64,000 nt of DNA. Origin: Streptomyces monomycini (GTDB lineage: Bacteria; Actinomycetota; Actinomycetes; Streptomycetales; Streptomycetaceae). Location: positions 93,151 through 157,150 of the forward strand of contig NZ_JAFIQY010000017.1 of the NCBI RefSeq assembly GCF_022271435.1. The letters run 5' to 3'. A model generated the notes under the pieces. It was not told the origin of the DNA and made no database searches. It saw only the letters and a list, made by a program, of their open reading frames with translations. The position numbers and the translations under genes are program-made. How positions within the stretch are numbered: the stretch's first letter is position 1; each line of letters begins with the position of its first letter. Shown in pieces: positions 33,598-41,884 of this stretch.

Positions 33598-34308
33598 TCA
33601 GCCTCTCAGCTTGTAACCGAAGCCGCGGACCGTCTCGATGCGGTCCTGGCCGATCTTGCCGCGCAGCCGCTGGACGTGGACGTCCACGACCCGGGTGTCA
33701 CCGCCCCAGCCGTAGTCCCAGACCCGCTCCAGCAGCCGGTCGCGGGAGAGGACCGTGCCGGGCGAGTCGGAGAACTCCAGCAGCAGGCGCATCTCGGTGG
33801 GCGTCAGCGCGACCGGCTGACCGCCTTTGCGCACCTCCATGCCCCCCGTGTCGACCTCCAGGTCGCCGAAGCGCAGCACGGCCTCGGCGGGCACGGCCGT
33901 CTCCGCGGCGGCGCCGCCCGAGCCCTCCGGCCCCGAGGCGTGCCCGAAGCGGCGCAGCACCGCGCGGATCCGGGCGACCAGCACGGCGCCGTCGAACGGC
34001 TTGGTCACGTAGTCGTCGGCGCCGGCCTCCAGGCCCAGCACCACGTCGATGGAGTCGGCCCGCGCGGACAGCATGATCACCGGCACGGTGGACTCGTCCC
34101 GGATGCGCCGGCACAGGCTGACGCCGTCCAGGCCCGGCACCATCACGTCCAGCAGGGCGATGTCGGGCCGGTCGGCGCGGAACGCCTCCAGCCCCGCCAG
34201 GCCGTCGGGCATGGCGGTGACCACGAAGCCGTCCCGCTCCAGCGCGAGCTGGGTCGCCTCGCGGATGACGTCGTCGTCCTCGACGAAGAGCACATGGGTA
34301 TCGGCCAT
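33598..34308 (-). CDS. cseB: Response regulator CseB (OmpR family)
   Basis: 236 residues. The receiver domain starts THVLFVEDDDVIREATQLAL; phospho-acceptor Asp lies in ALLDVMVPGLDG and Lys in YVTKPF. The OmpR winged helix has LTPTEMRLLLEFSDSPGTVLSRDRLLE and RVVDVHVQRLRGKI. In S. coelicolor CseB drives the sigE promoter. It starts 9 bp after the cseA stop and is followed by cseC. Confidence 0.95.
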   Translation of the reverse strand: MADTHVLFVEDDDVIREATQLALERDGFVVTAMPDGLAGLEAFRADRPDIALLDVMVPGLDGVSLCRRIRDESTVPVIMLSARADSIDVVLGLEAGADDYVTKPFDGAVLVARIRAVLRRFGHASGPEGSGGAAAETAVPAEAVLRFGDLEVDTGGMEVRKGGQPVALTPTEMRLLLEFSDSPGTVLSRDRLLERVWDYGWGGDTRVVDVHVQRLRGKIGQDRIETVRGFGYKLRG

Positions 34309-34317
34309 GCGGTGTTC

Positions 34318-35013
34318 TCAATCCTCCGGTGCCGGTTCCGGGGACGCGGCCTTTGTGCCCCCGTTGTTGCTGTAGTCGGTGTGATACCGGGCGTACTCGA
34401 CGAAACGGCTGCCCGTCCAGCGGTAGGTCATCACATCCTCGCCGGAAGCGCAGCACACCTTGTCGCCGGTGCCGTAGGTCTGCTTGGAGACCTCCAGCTC
34501 CCCCTTGTTGACACCCGCATACACCGAAGGCTGCTCGTCGGCGAAGACATTCTCGTACCTCCCGCCCTTCTTACGGTAGACGTACGAGCCGATGCCGACC
34601 GAGTCGGCGCAGGTCATCACGTTCACCACGATGTCGGGATCCTTGCCGTGGGTGAGCGCGGCATAGGTGACCTCGACCGGGTACTCCTCCGCGGCGCACG
34701 GTTTGCCGAGCGACTTCTTGACGTCGTCGCCGACCTTCGGGTCGTCCTTCACCAGCTGCACCGCGTCGACCTTCTCGTACGGGGCCGACACCGAGGGGGA
34801 GGGGGACGGCGCGTGGGCCGACCGGCCCGTGCCCGTGCTCGCCGGCGGGCTGCTGGCCGTGCCCTCGGTCCGCACACCCTCGCCACCGGGATTGCACCCG
34901 GCCAGCAACAGCGAAAGGGCGGCCGCTCCCGCGAGGGCCGCTCCGCCGCTGGTCCGCCGGACGGTGCTCCGTCCTCCGGCCGGCCTGTTCCTGGTCAAAC
35001 CGCTCCCGCTCAC
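34318..35013 (-). CDS. cseA: Lipoprotein CseA
   Basis: 231 residues from GTG 35013 (AGAGGG upstream). A signal peptide with lipobox AALSLLLAGCNPG gives a membrane-anchored extracytoplasmic protein. A Ser/Pro/Thr linker leads to a domain with five Cys (KPCAAEEYP, MTCADSVG, DKVCCASGED). It lies between sigE and cseB as in S. coelicolor, where CseA dampens the SigE response. Frames extending further upstream run antisense to sigE coding sense and were excluded. Confidence 0.9.
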   Translation of the reverse strand: MSGSGLTRNRPAGGRSTVRRTSGGAALAGAAALSLLLAGCNPGGEGVRTEGTASSPPASTGTGRSAHAPSPSPSVSAPYEKVDAVQLVKDDPKVGDDVKKSLGKPCAAEEYPVEVTYAALTHGKDPDIVVNVMTCADSVGIGSYVYRKKGGRYENVFADEQPSVYAGVNKGELEVSKQTYGTGDKVCCASGEDVMTYRWTGSRFVEYARYHTDYSNNGGTKAASPEPAPED

Positions 35014-35048
35014 AGTCCCTCTGGGTAAGCCACCGGTCGCGCAGCCGG

Positions 35049-35600
35049 TCAGGCCGCGCACCGCTCCCGCTCCTGCTCGCCGCGCTCCAGCATCCGCGCG
35101 TCGATGTCGCGATTCTCCAGCTCCTGGCGCAGCCGGGCCAGGGCCCGGTGCAGCGTGCTCTTGACCGTACCGGTGGACATGCCCAGCGCCGCCGCGGTCT
35201 CCTCCGTGCTCATCTGCTCCCAGTGTCGCAGCACGACGACGCTGCGCTGCTTGGGCGCGAGCACCCCGAGGATGTCCATCAGCAGGGCCCGGTCGGCGCG
35301 CTGCTCGGTGCCGTCGTCGACGCTGGCGTCCGGGAGCTGCTCGGTGGGCACCTCCTCCAGCTTGCGGGCGCGCCACCACTCGGTCCGCGTGTTGATCATG
35401 ACGCGGCGGAGGTAGGCGTCGGCCAGCGACTTGTCGGCGATGCCGTCCCAGCGCCCGTACGTACGGACCAGGGCCGTCTGGAGCAGGTCCTGGGCGTCGA
35501 CCGGGTCGGGTACCAGGCGCCGGGCGCTGCGCAGCAGGGCCTCCTGCCGCGTCCGCACGTACTCTTCGAAGTCCAGTACCTTGCCGCCGCTGGTCGCCAT
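35049..35600 (-). CDS. sigE: ECF sigma factor SigE
   Basis: 183 residues from ATG 35600 with GGAGG 8 nt upstream. Region 2 is DFEEYVRTRQEALLRSARRLV and DAQDLLQTALVRTYGRW, with VMINTRTEWWRARK. Region 4 is LAPKQRSVVVLRHWEQMSTEETAAALGMSTGTVKSTLHRALARL. It closely matches SigE of S. coelicolor, which controls cell-envelope genes and is induced through CseB/CseC. No anti-sigma gene follows, as expected. Confidence 0.95.
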   Translation of the reverse strand: MATSGGKVLDFEEYVRTRQEALLRSARRLVPDPVDAQDLLQTALVRTYGRWDGIADKSLADAYLRRVMINTRTEWWRARKLEEVPTEQLPDASVDDGTEQRADRALLMDILGVLAPKQRSVVVLRHWEQMSTEETAAALGMSTGTVKSTLHRALARLRQELENRDIDARMLERGEQERERCAA

Positions 35601-35909
35601 CCCGACGCCTCCGATCCGCTTGCGATTCCCCACGTTGACCGCGCTGGTGGTCATCTCCAGCACGAGGAAGACGCTACGGAGGGGGTGTTGCGGCGTAATG
35701 TGCGAGGGCCCCACAGGGAGTGCACGGAAAACCGTCGGTTGTGTAACAGCCCCCCGGGGGTCATACCTCCGGCTGACGGGGGCCCGGAAGGGGTCATCCT
35801 CCTGGGGGACAGCGGGGGCGGCCGGAAGAGCTAGGAGCAGGCCCGGGAAGCGGTGACGCGGGCCGCGCCACCACTCGGCTGTCACAGTGCGGTCAACACG
35901 GCCCCGACG
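35601..35909. other. sigE promoter region / mutY tail
   Basis: 309 bp upstream of sigE on the minus strand and downstream of mutY... both genes read leftward, so this is the sigE promoter interval. It includes the AT-richer word gaaaaccgtcggttgtgtaacag (split by position 35728-35750). No clear ECF -35/-10 pair at standard spacing was found. No gene is supported. Confidence 0.45.
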
Positions 35910-36857
35910 TCACGACGTGCTCCGGCCGAGCGGCAGACGGTACATGCCGCCCGGCAGCGGCTCCACCAGGCCGTCCGAGACGAGACCGTCGAGCGCCCGC
36001 GCGCGCTGCACCGGCTCGTCCCACACCGTGTCCAGCACGGCCTGCGGCACGGACCCGACGGCTTCCCGCAGTACGGCGAGGAGCTTGCCGCGTACCTGGC
36101 GGTCCGTACCGGCGTACGTCTGGCCGCGCCGCGGGGGCCCGTCGTGCGCGGGCGAACCCGCCAGCCGCCAGGCGCACTGCGCCGAGATCGGGCAGCGCAC
36201 ACACTCCGGACCGCGGGCGGTGCACACCAGCGCGCCCAGCTCCATCGTGGCGGCAGCCCACTTGGCGGCGGTCTCCTCGTCCTGCGGCAGCAGCGCGCGG
36301 GCGAGCTTCCGCTCGGCGGCCGTGGTGGCGTTCGGCGGGTACTGCTGTCCGGTGACGGCGCGCGCGAAGACCCGGCGGACGTTGGTGTCCAGTACGGCGT
36401 GCCGCTGCCCGTACGCGAAGGACGCCACGGCCGCAGCGGTGTACTCGCCGACGCCCGGCAGCGCGAGGAGCTGGGCGTGTTCGCGCGGTACGTCGCCGCC
36501 GTGGCGTTCCTGTATGGCGGAGGCGGCGGCGTGCAGGCGCAGCGCGCGCCGCGGATAGCCGAGGCGGCCCCAGGCGCGCACCGCCTCACCGGGCGGCTCG
36601 GCGGCCAGATCGGCAGGGCGCGGCCAGCGCGCCAGCCACTGCTCGTACACCGGCAGCACTCTGCTGACCGGCGTCTGCTGCAACATGAACTCGCTCACCA
36701 TCACGCCCCAGGCGCCCGCCTCGGGGCGGCGCCAGGGCAGATCGCGGGCGTGCTCGTCGAACCAGTCGGTGACGGGGCCGTGCAGCCGGGCCCCTTCGGC
36801 GGCTTCGTTGGCGGCGGTGACAGCGGCGGCGCCGGTGGCGGCAGGAGTGGAAGTCAT
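35910..36857 (-). CDS. mutY: A/G-specific adenine glycosylase
   Basis: 315 residues from ATG 36857. It removes adenine mispaired with 8-oxoguanine. Helix-hairpin-helix GPD core: GVMVSEFMLQQTPVSRV (catalytic Glu region), ALPGVGEYTAAAVASFAYGQ and AVLDTNVRRVFAR (catalytic Asp). The 4Fe-4S ligands follow C-x6-C-x2-C-x5-C in the segment CTARGPECVRCPISAQC. The C-terminal 8-oxoG-recognition domain seems short compared with E. coli MutY. disA and radA lie within 6 kb. Confidence 0.95.
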   Translation of the reverse strand: MTSTPAATGAAAVTAANEAAEGARLHGPVTDWFDEHARDLPWRRPEAGAWGVMVSEFMLQQTPVSRVLPVYEQWLARWPRPADLAAEPPGEAVRAWGRLGYPRRALRLHAAASAIQERHGGDVPREHAQLLALPGVGEYTAAAVASFAYGQRHAVLDTNVRRVFARAVTGQQYPPNATTAAERKLARALLPQDEETAAKWAAATMELGALVCTARGPECVRCPISAQCAWRLAGSPAHDGPPRRGQTYAGTDRQVRGKLLAVLREAVGSVPQAVLDTVWDEPVQRARALDGLVSDGLVEPLPGGMYRLPLGRSTS

Positions 36858-37040
36858 GGCACTGCCGATCCTGGCACGACGGCGCTCCGCCGTGAAACGC
36901 ACCGGGCGCGCGCCACGATGCGCCCACCCGCTCGCGGGAACGCCGGGCCGCTCCACCCGGGCCGGTCGGGGCACGAGGGGCGTGAGGGACGAGGATGTCC
37001 CCATGATGTGGATACCGACGGGACCGGCGGGAGAACGGCG

Positions 37041-37535
37041 ATGACCACCGCGACGACTACCACGGGCGACTGCCCGGACACGATCCGCCGGGCCCTGGCC
37101 GCCCACACGACGCTGACCCTCGCCTACGCCGACGACGAGGGACCGCAGGCGTGCGCCGTGCTCTACGCCGCCGCGGACGGGCCGGTGCCCGCCCTCGTCC
37201 TCGTTACCGCCGAGACGACCCGGCACGGCCGGGCCTTCGCGCGGGCCGCCGGCGCCGGTGCCGGCGCCCGCGTCGCCTTCACGGCCCAGCGTGACGGCCA
37301 GGAGTGGACCGCGCTGACCGGGGTGCAGGGCCGGGGCTCGTGCCACCTGCTGACGGGCGCGGACCGCGCGGCCGGGTGGCGTACGTACACGGAGCGCTTC
37401 CCGTTCGTCGCGGCCGACGAACGGCTCGGAGCGGCACTGGAACGGACCGCACTCTGGGAAGTCCGCCCGGACTGGCTGCGGTTGATCGACAACGGCCGCG
37501 GCTTCGGGCACAAGGAGGAATGGCACGCGCCGTGA
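37041..37535 (+). CDS. Pyridoxamine-phosphate-oxidase-like flavin split-barrel protein
   Basis: 164 residues. The split-barrel pattern shows in TTLTLAYADDEGPQACAVLYA, LVLVTAETTRHGRAFARA, VAFTAQRDGQEWTALTGVQGRG and WLRLIDNGRGFGHKEEW. The family binds FMN, F420 or haem; no residue set here decides which. It is divergent from mutY and ends before the hairpin at 37582. Confidence 0.82.
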   Translation: MTTATTTTGDCPDTIRRALAAHTTLTLAYADDEGPQACAVLYAAADGPVPALVLVTAETTRHGRAFARAAGAGAGARVAFTAQRDGQEWTALTGVQGRGSCHLLTGADRAAGWRTYTERFPFVAADERLGAALERTALWEVRPDWLRLIDNGRGFGHKEEWHAP

Positions 37536-37581
37536 CGTCACGGCGCGGTACGGGCGAGGCGCCACGGGAGGGTACGGGCGC

Positions 37582-37613
37582 GGCGCCCGCCGGGGGGCAC
37601 CCCGGGGGGCGCC
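37582..37613. terminator. Bidirectional hairpin between convergent genes
   Basis: ggcgcccgccgg (37582-37593) pairs with ccggggggcgcc (37602-37613), 11 of 12 positions, between the stops of the split-barrel gene and PAP2 gene. Confidence 0.65.
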
Positions 37614-37640
37614 CCTGCCCAGGGGGACCAGGGAGACCGG

Positions 37641-38225
37641 TCAGGCCCGTACCAGGATCTTCCAGCGCCCCGCCCCCAGGCGCACGACCAGCGAGGTCAG
37701 CGGCCCGGCGAGCAGCGTCACGCACAGCGTGGCGGTCAGGGTGCCCAGCGCCAGGCCGGCCACCACGTCGTGCGGGTAGTGCGCGCCGACGAAGACCCGC
37801 GAGAAGCCGGTCAGCAGCGCGATCGGCAGCACCAGCCAGGCCAGCGCGCGCCAGGCGAACACGATGCCGACGGCCAGTGCCGCCGCGATCGTGGAGTGGT
37901 TGCTCGGGAAGGACCAGTCGCCCTGCGGGGGGCAGGGGACTATGGAGGCGGCGGCGCCCGCCACGGCCCGGCAGGGCCGCTCCTCGTTCAGGAAGCTCTT
38001 GACGACCTCACTCACCAGATACGCGACCGCCGTGGCGATCGGCACCAGGATCGCGAGCGCGACCAGCCGCTCCTCCCCCTTCCGGGACCGCCACCAGCCC
38101 AGTACGGCCAGGGCCATGAGCAGCAGGATGCCGCCTTCGGTACCGCCCGCGGCCAGTGAGTGGACCCAGCCGGGAGTGTCGTGCGCGAAGTCGGTGACGT
38201 CGCGATAGAGATCGGTGCTGTACAT
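37641..38225 (-). CDS. PAP2-family membrane phosphatase
   Basis: 194 residues with five or six membrane helices. The three phosphatase motifs are seen in order: KSFLNEERPC (KxxxxxxRP), FPSNHSTIAA (PSxH, with Asn in place of Gly) and SRVFVGAHYPHDVVAG (SRxxxxxHxxxD). It would dephosphorylate a lipid phosphate such as undecaprenyl pyrophosphate or phosphatidic acid at the outer leaflet. It begins divergently from the membrane protein at 38486. Confidence 0.93.
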   Translation of the reverse strand: MYSTDLYRDVTDFAHDTPGWVHSLAAGGTEGGILLLMALAVLGWWRSRKGEERLVALAILVPIATAVAYLVSEVVKSFLNEERPCRAVAGAAASIVPCPPQGDWSFPSNHSTIAAALAVGIVFAWRALAWLVLPIALLTGFSRVFVGAHYPHDVVAGLALGTLTATLCVTLLAGPLTSLVVRLGAGRWKILVRA

Positions 38226-38485
38226 GAACGCATACGGTACGGACTGTTACGGGAAAGCCGCACCTGACCACCGTCGGGGGAAACCCCTGACGAAAGTGGG
38301 TGGCGGGGGCGGGCGCCGGCCGGGCGGCGGCCCGCCGTGGATCACTTCGGACCGCCGCACGGAACAGGCCGGGACCGCCGCGGCCGAGCCACCGCGGCCC
38401 GCTCCGGAAAGATGATGTGAAAAGTTGCTGCTTCCTGCGGCGGGTACTGGCCGGTGTGACACCTGATCTCTCGTAGAGTTTCCGC

Positions 38486-39301
38486 GTGGGATCTCTGCGC
38501 AATCCGATCGGGCCGCTTCCCTCCTCCATCTACTGGCGGCGGAGGGCCGTTGCGCTGGCCGTCCTCGTCGTGCTCGTCCTGTTGGTGGTGTGGGCCGTCA
38601 ACTGGACCGGCAACGACGGGAAGACCGGCGACGAGGGCAAGGGGCCGGGCGGGCCGGGGCCCGCGACGTCCATCACACCGGGTCCGAACGCGACGGATTC
38701 CGGGAACGATCAAAAACCGGGCGGCCGCGACGAGTCGGGCAGCGGCGGCGGCTCCGCCACCGGTTCCGGCGGCGCGGGCGGCAGCGGCGGTGGCGCGGGG
38801 GGCTCCGGCGGCGGTACGGGCGGCAGTGGCGGCGCCTCGGGCGCCGGCGGCCCCATAGGGGAAGGCAGCGGCGCCGTGGCGGCCGGTTCGGCGCTCGCGA
38901 ACTGCGCGCCCGAGAGCACCGAGTTGACGCTGCGCAGCCTGAAGGACACCTACGCGCCCGGCGAGACGCCCACGTTCGAGGTCACGATCGAGAACGCGTC
39001 CGACAGCGCCTGCAAGGTGGATCTGGGGCGCGGATACGCGGCCCTCACCATCAGCGGGCCCGCCGAGGACGAACGGGTGTGGTCCTCCGGCGACTGCCCG
39101 CGGGGCGGCGGTGGCACCGCGCCCGTGCAGGTGGCGGCGGGCGGTTCGGTCAAGCGGACCGTGAAGTGGGACCGCAGGCCCAGCGACTCGGAGTGCGCCA
39201 CGCCCGCCGCCAAGGCCGTCGGACCTGGTACGTACCAGGTCGAGGCCAAGGTGGGCGGACTGGACGCGGTGCGCGCGACCTTCACGCTGGCCAAGGACTG
39301 A
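38486..39301 (+). CDS. Membrane-anchored protein with BsuPI-like domain
   Basis: 271 residues from GTG 38486. One N-terminal helix (VALAVLVVLVLLVVWAVNW) anchors it. A Gly/Ser linker of about 70 residues (SGGAGGSGGGAGGSGGG type) carries a C-terminal Ig-like domain: TYAPGETPTFEVTIENASDSA, DERVWSSGDCP, PAAKAVGPGTYQVEAKVGG. The domain resembles BsuPI (intracellular proteinase inhibitor fold). No ribosome site is visible; TAGAGT lies at 38474-38479, so the mRNA may be leaderless. Function unknown. Confidence 0.75.
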   Translation: MGSLRNPIGPLPSSIYWRRRAVALAVLVVLVLLVVWAVNWTGNDGKTGDEGKGPGGPGPATSITPGPNATDSGNDQKPGGRDESGSGGGSATGSGGAGGSGGGAGGSGGGTGGSGGASGAGGPIGEGSGAVAAGSALANCAPESTELTLRSLKDTYAPGETPTFEVTIENASDSACKVDLGRGYAALTISGPAEDERVWSSGDCPRGGGGTAPVQVAAGGSVKRTVKWDRRPSDSECATPAAKAVGPGTYQVEAKVGGLDAVRATFTLAKD

Positions 39302-39411
39302 CCCACCGCCAAAAGGCCCGCGCGGTACGGCGGTCCGGGCCGGTGCGGGAGCGATTGCGCTGTGAGCGTGAGCCGTTCCGCACCCGCCCATGATCGGGCA
39401 CAGTCGGCTCC

Positions 39412-40395
39412 ATGAAGCTACTGATTCTGGGCGGGACGGAGTTCGTGGGGCGCGCGGTCACCGAAGCGGCGCTGGCCCGCGGCTGGCAGGTGACGGTCTT
39501 CCACCGCGGCCGGCACGAAGCGCCGTCGGGAGCGTCCGTCGTGCGGGGCGACCGCACCGACCCGGCCACCCTCGCCGCGCTCGCCGACGGCACCTGGGAC
39601 GCCGTGGTGGACACCTGGGCCTGGGCGCCGACCGCGGTGCGCGACGCCGCCCGGCTGCTGGCCGGCCGGGCCGGACGGTACGTGTACGTGTCGACCGGCT
39701 CGGTCTACCGGCACCCGGCCGGGCCCGGGCACACCGAAGCGAGCCCGCTGGTGGAAGGCTCCCCCGACGCGGAGGCGGTGGCGTACGCGGAGGACAAGCG
39801 CGGCGGCGAACTGGCCGCACTGGCGGCCTTCGGCGAGGACCGTACGGTGCTGGCCCGCGCCGGACTGATCCTCGGTCCCTGGGAGAACATCGGCCGGCTC
39901 CCCTGGTGGCTGACGCGCGTCGCCCGCGGCGGACCGGTGCTCGCGCCCGGCCCGCGCGACCTCGGCCTCCAGTACATCGACGTCCGCGACCTGGCCGCGT
40001 GGGTCCTGCACGCCGCGGAGACCGGGCTGTCCGGTCCGTACAACCTCATCAGCGAGCCGGGCCACGCCACGATGGGCGAACTGCTGGAGGCCTGCGTGCG
40101 GGTCACCGGCTCCGATGCGGAACTGCGCTGGTACGGACCGGAGGAGATCCTCGCGGCCGGGCTGACGCCCTGGACGGAACTGCCCGTCTGGCTGCCGCCG
40201 GGCGAGCTGTACGACGCCATCCACCGCGGCGACGCGGCCAAGGCGCACGCGGCGGGGCTGCGCTGCCGGCCGGTCGCGGAGACGGTGGCCGACACCTGGG
40301 CGTGGCTGCGGAAGCTGGACGGTCCGCCCCCGCTGCGGCCCCGGCAGCCGGTGGGACTGGCGCCGGAGAAGGAGGAAGCGTTCCTGCGGGGGTGA
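39412..40395 (+). CDS. NAD-dependent epimerase/reductase (SDR-e fold)
   Basis: 327 residues. The Rossmann motif is LLILGGTEFVGRAVTEAAL, followed by YVYVSTGSVYRHP and RAGLILGPWENIGRLPWW. YAEDKRGGE holds the Tyr/Lys-like region. It is similar to atypical SDR proteins annotated as reductases, and the substrate is unknown. Conserved QYIDVRDLAAWVLHAAE supports the extended SDR family. A convergent hairpin at 40411 follows. Confidence 0.85.
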   Translation: MKLLILGGTEFVGRAVTEAALARGWQVTVFHRGRHEAPSGASVVRGDRTDPATLAALADGTWDAVVDTWAWAPTAVRDAARLLAGRAGRYVYVSTGSVYRHPAGPGHTEASPLVEGSPDAEAVAYAEDKRGGELAALAAFGEDRTVLARAGLILGPWENIGRLPWWLTRVARGGPVLAPGPRDLGLQYIDVRDLAAWVLHAAETGLSGPYNLISEPGHATMGELLEACVRVTGSDAELRWYGPEEILAAGLTPWTELPVWLPPGELYDAIHRGDAAKAHAAGLRCRPVAETVADTWAWLRKLDGPPPLRPRQPVGLAPEKEEAFLRG

Positions 40396-40410
40396 GGTGA
40401 GGTCCGGCGG

Positions 40411-40436
40411 CGTGCGGGCCCACGGATGCCCGCACG
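40411..40436. terminator. Bidirectional hairpin between epimerase gene and disA
   Basis: Perfect 9-bp stem cgtgcgggc (40411-40419) with gcccgcacg (40428-40436), 8-nt loop, located between convergent stops at 40395 and 40456. Confidence 0.75.
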
Positions 40437-40455
40437 CGGTACGGCGCCGCGTGCC

Positions 40456-41610
40456 CTACACGTACCGTTCGAGGATCGACGACTCCGCCAGCCGGGACAG
40501 GCCCTCGCGCACGGACCGGGCGCGCGCCTCGCCGACCCCGTCCACCGCCTGGAGGTCGTCCACGCTCGCCGCGAGCAGCTTCTGCAGCCCGCCGAAGTGG
40601 TCGACCAGCCGGTCGATGACGGCGCCCGGCAGCCGCGGCACCTTCGCCAGCAGCCGGAAGCCGCGCGGCGAGACCGCCGAGTCCAGCGTCTCGGGCGAGC
40701 CGCTGTAGCCCAGCGCGCGGGCCACGATGGGCAGTTCCAGCAGCTCGGCGTGGCTGAGCGCGTCCAGCTCGGACAGCGCCTCCGGCACCGTACGGGAGCG
40801 CTTGGCCGTCGGCTCCGGCACATAGTCGCGGGCGACCAGCTCGCGCTCCGGCTCGACGCCCGCGATCAGCTCGTCCAGCTGGAGGGAGAGCAGCCGGCCG
40901 TCCGTGCCCAGCTCGACCACGTACTCGGCGATCTCGGTCGCGATACGGCGCACCATCTCCAGCCGCTGGGCGACCGCGGTGACGTCCCGGACCGTGACCA
41001 GGTCCTCGATCTCCAGGGCCGACAGGGTGCCGGCGACCTCGTCCAGGCGCAGCTTGTAGCGCTCCAGTGTGGCCAGCGCCTGGTTGGCGCGGGACAGGAT
41101 CGCCGCCGACTCCTCCAGGACGCGGCGCTCACCGTCCACGTACAGCGCGATCAGCCGCATCGACTGGCTCACCGAGACGACCGGGAAACCGGCCTGTATC
41201 GAGACGCGCTGCGCGGTGCGGTGCCGGGTGCCGGTCTCCTCGGTGGGGATGGAGGCGTCCGGGACCAGCTGCACACCGGCCCGCAGGATCTTGGTGATGT
41301 CCTTGTCCAGGACCAGCGCGCCGTCCAGCTTGCACAGCTCGCGCAGCCGGGTCGCGGAGAACTCCACGTCCAGCACGAAGCCGCCGGTGCACATCGCCTC
41401 GACCGTCTTGTCGAACCCGAGGACGATCAGACCGCCCGTGTTGCCGCGCAGAATGCGCTCCAGGCCGTCCCGCAGCGCCGTGCCGGGCGCCACCGCGCTC
41501 AGCGTGGCGCGCATCAGGCCGTCCGTGCCGCCGCTGTCGCCCGACTTCCGGGCGGGCGGCCCCCAACCGGACCTGCCACCAGACGACGATGCCCGGTCGT
41601 TGGCTGCCAC
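40456..41610 (-). CDS. disA: DNA-scanning diadenylate cyclase
   Basis: 384 residues from GTG 41610 (GGAGG 6 nt upstream). The N-terminal DAC domain has LDGALVLDKD (DGA motif) and GTRHRTAQRVS (RHR motif), which make c-di-AMP from two ATP. A helical spine follows, then the C-terminal HhH DNA-binding part (VPRLPGAVIDRLVDHFGGLQ, LQAVDGVGEARARSVREGL). In bacilli it couples DNA integrity to c-di-AMP; in actinobacteria it is the main c-di-AMP synthase. radA lies just upstream on the same strand. Confidence 0.97.
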   Translation of the reverse strand: MAANDRASSSGGRSGWGPPARKSGDSGGTDGLMRATLSAVAPGTALRDGLERILRGNTGGLIVLGFDKTVEAMCTGGFVLDVEFSATRLRELCKLDGALVLDKDITKILRAGVQLVPDASIPTEETGTRHRTAQRVSIQAGFPVVSVSQSMRLIALYVDGERRVLEESAAILSRANQALATLERYKLRLDEVAGTLSALEIEDLVTVRDVTAVAQRLEMVRRIATEIAEYVVELGTDGRLLSLQLDELIAGVEPERELVARDYVPEPTAKRSRTVPEALSELDALSHAELLELPIVARALGYSGSPETLDSAVSPRGFRLLAKVPRLPGAVIDRLVDHFGGLQKLLAASVDDLQAVDGVGEARARSVREGLSRLAESSILERYV

Positions 41611-41884
41611 TGCACTCCTCCGTCGCAAGGTCTGTCGGTGCCGCAGGCCGCCCGGCAGATGCCTTGGTCACGCAGCTCACGGGCTGCGCGGGCCGACGGC
41701 ATGACTTCCTTGACAGGCGAGACCGGGGCAAAGTCTACCGGCGCCCAGGCTAGAGGCTGTCTGCAAAGTCACGCCGGCCGCCCGCGCGGCGGCCGTGTCC
41801 CCGCGCGTCCCCCGCACGCGGACGCCTGCTCACGGGGCCGACGGCGCGGCCGCCGCCCGCATGAGGAGCGTAGTCGTCCGGCGG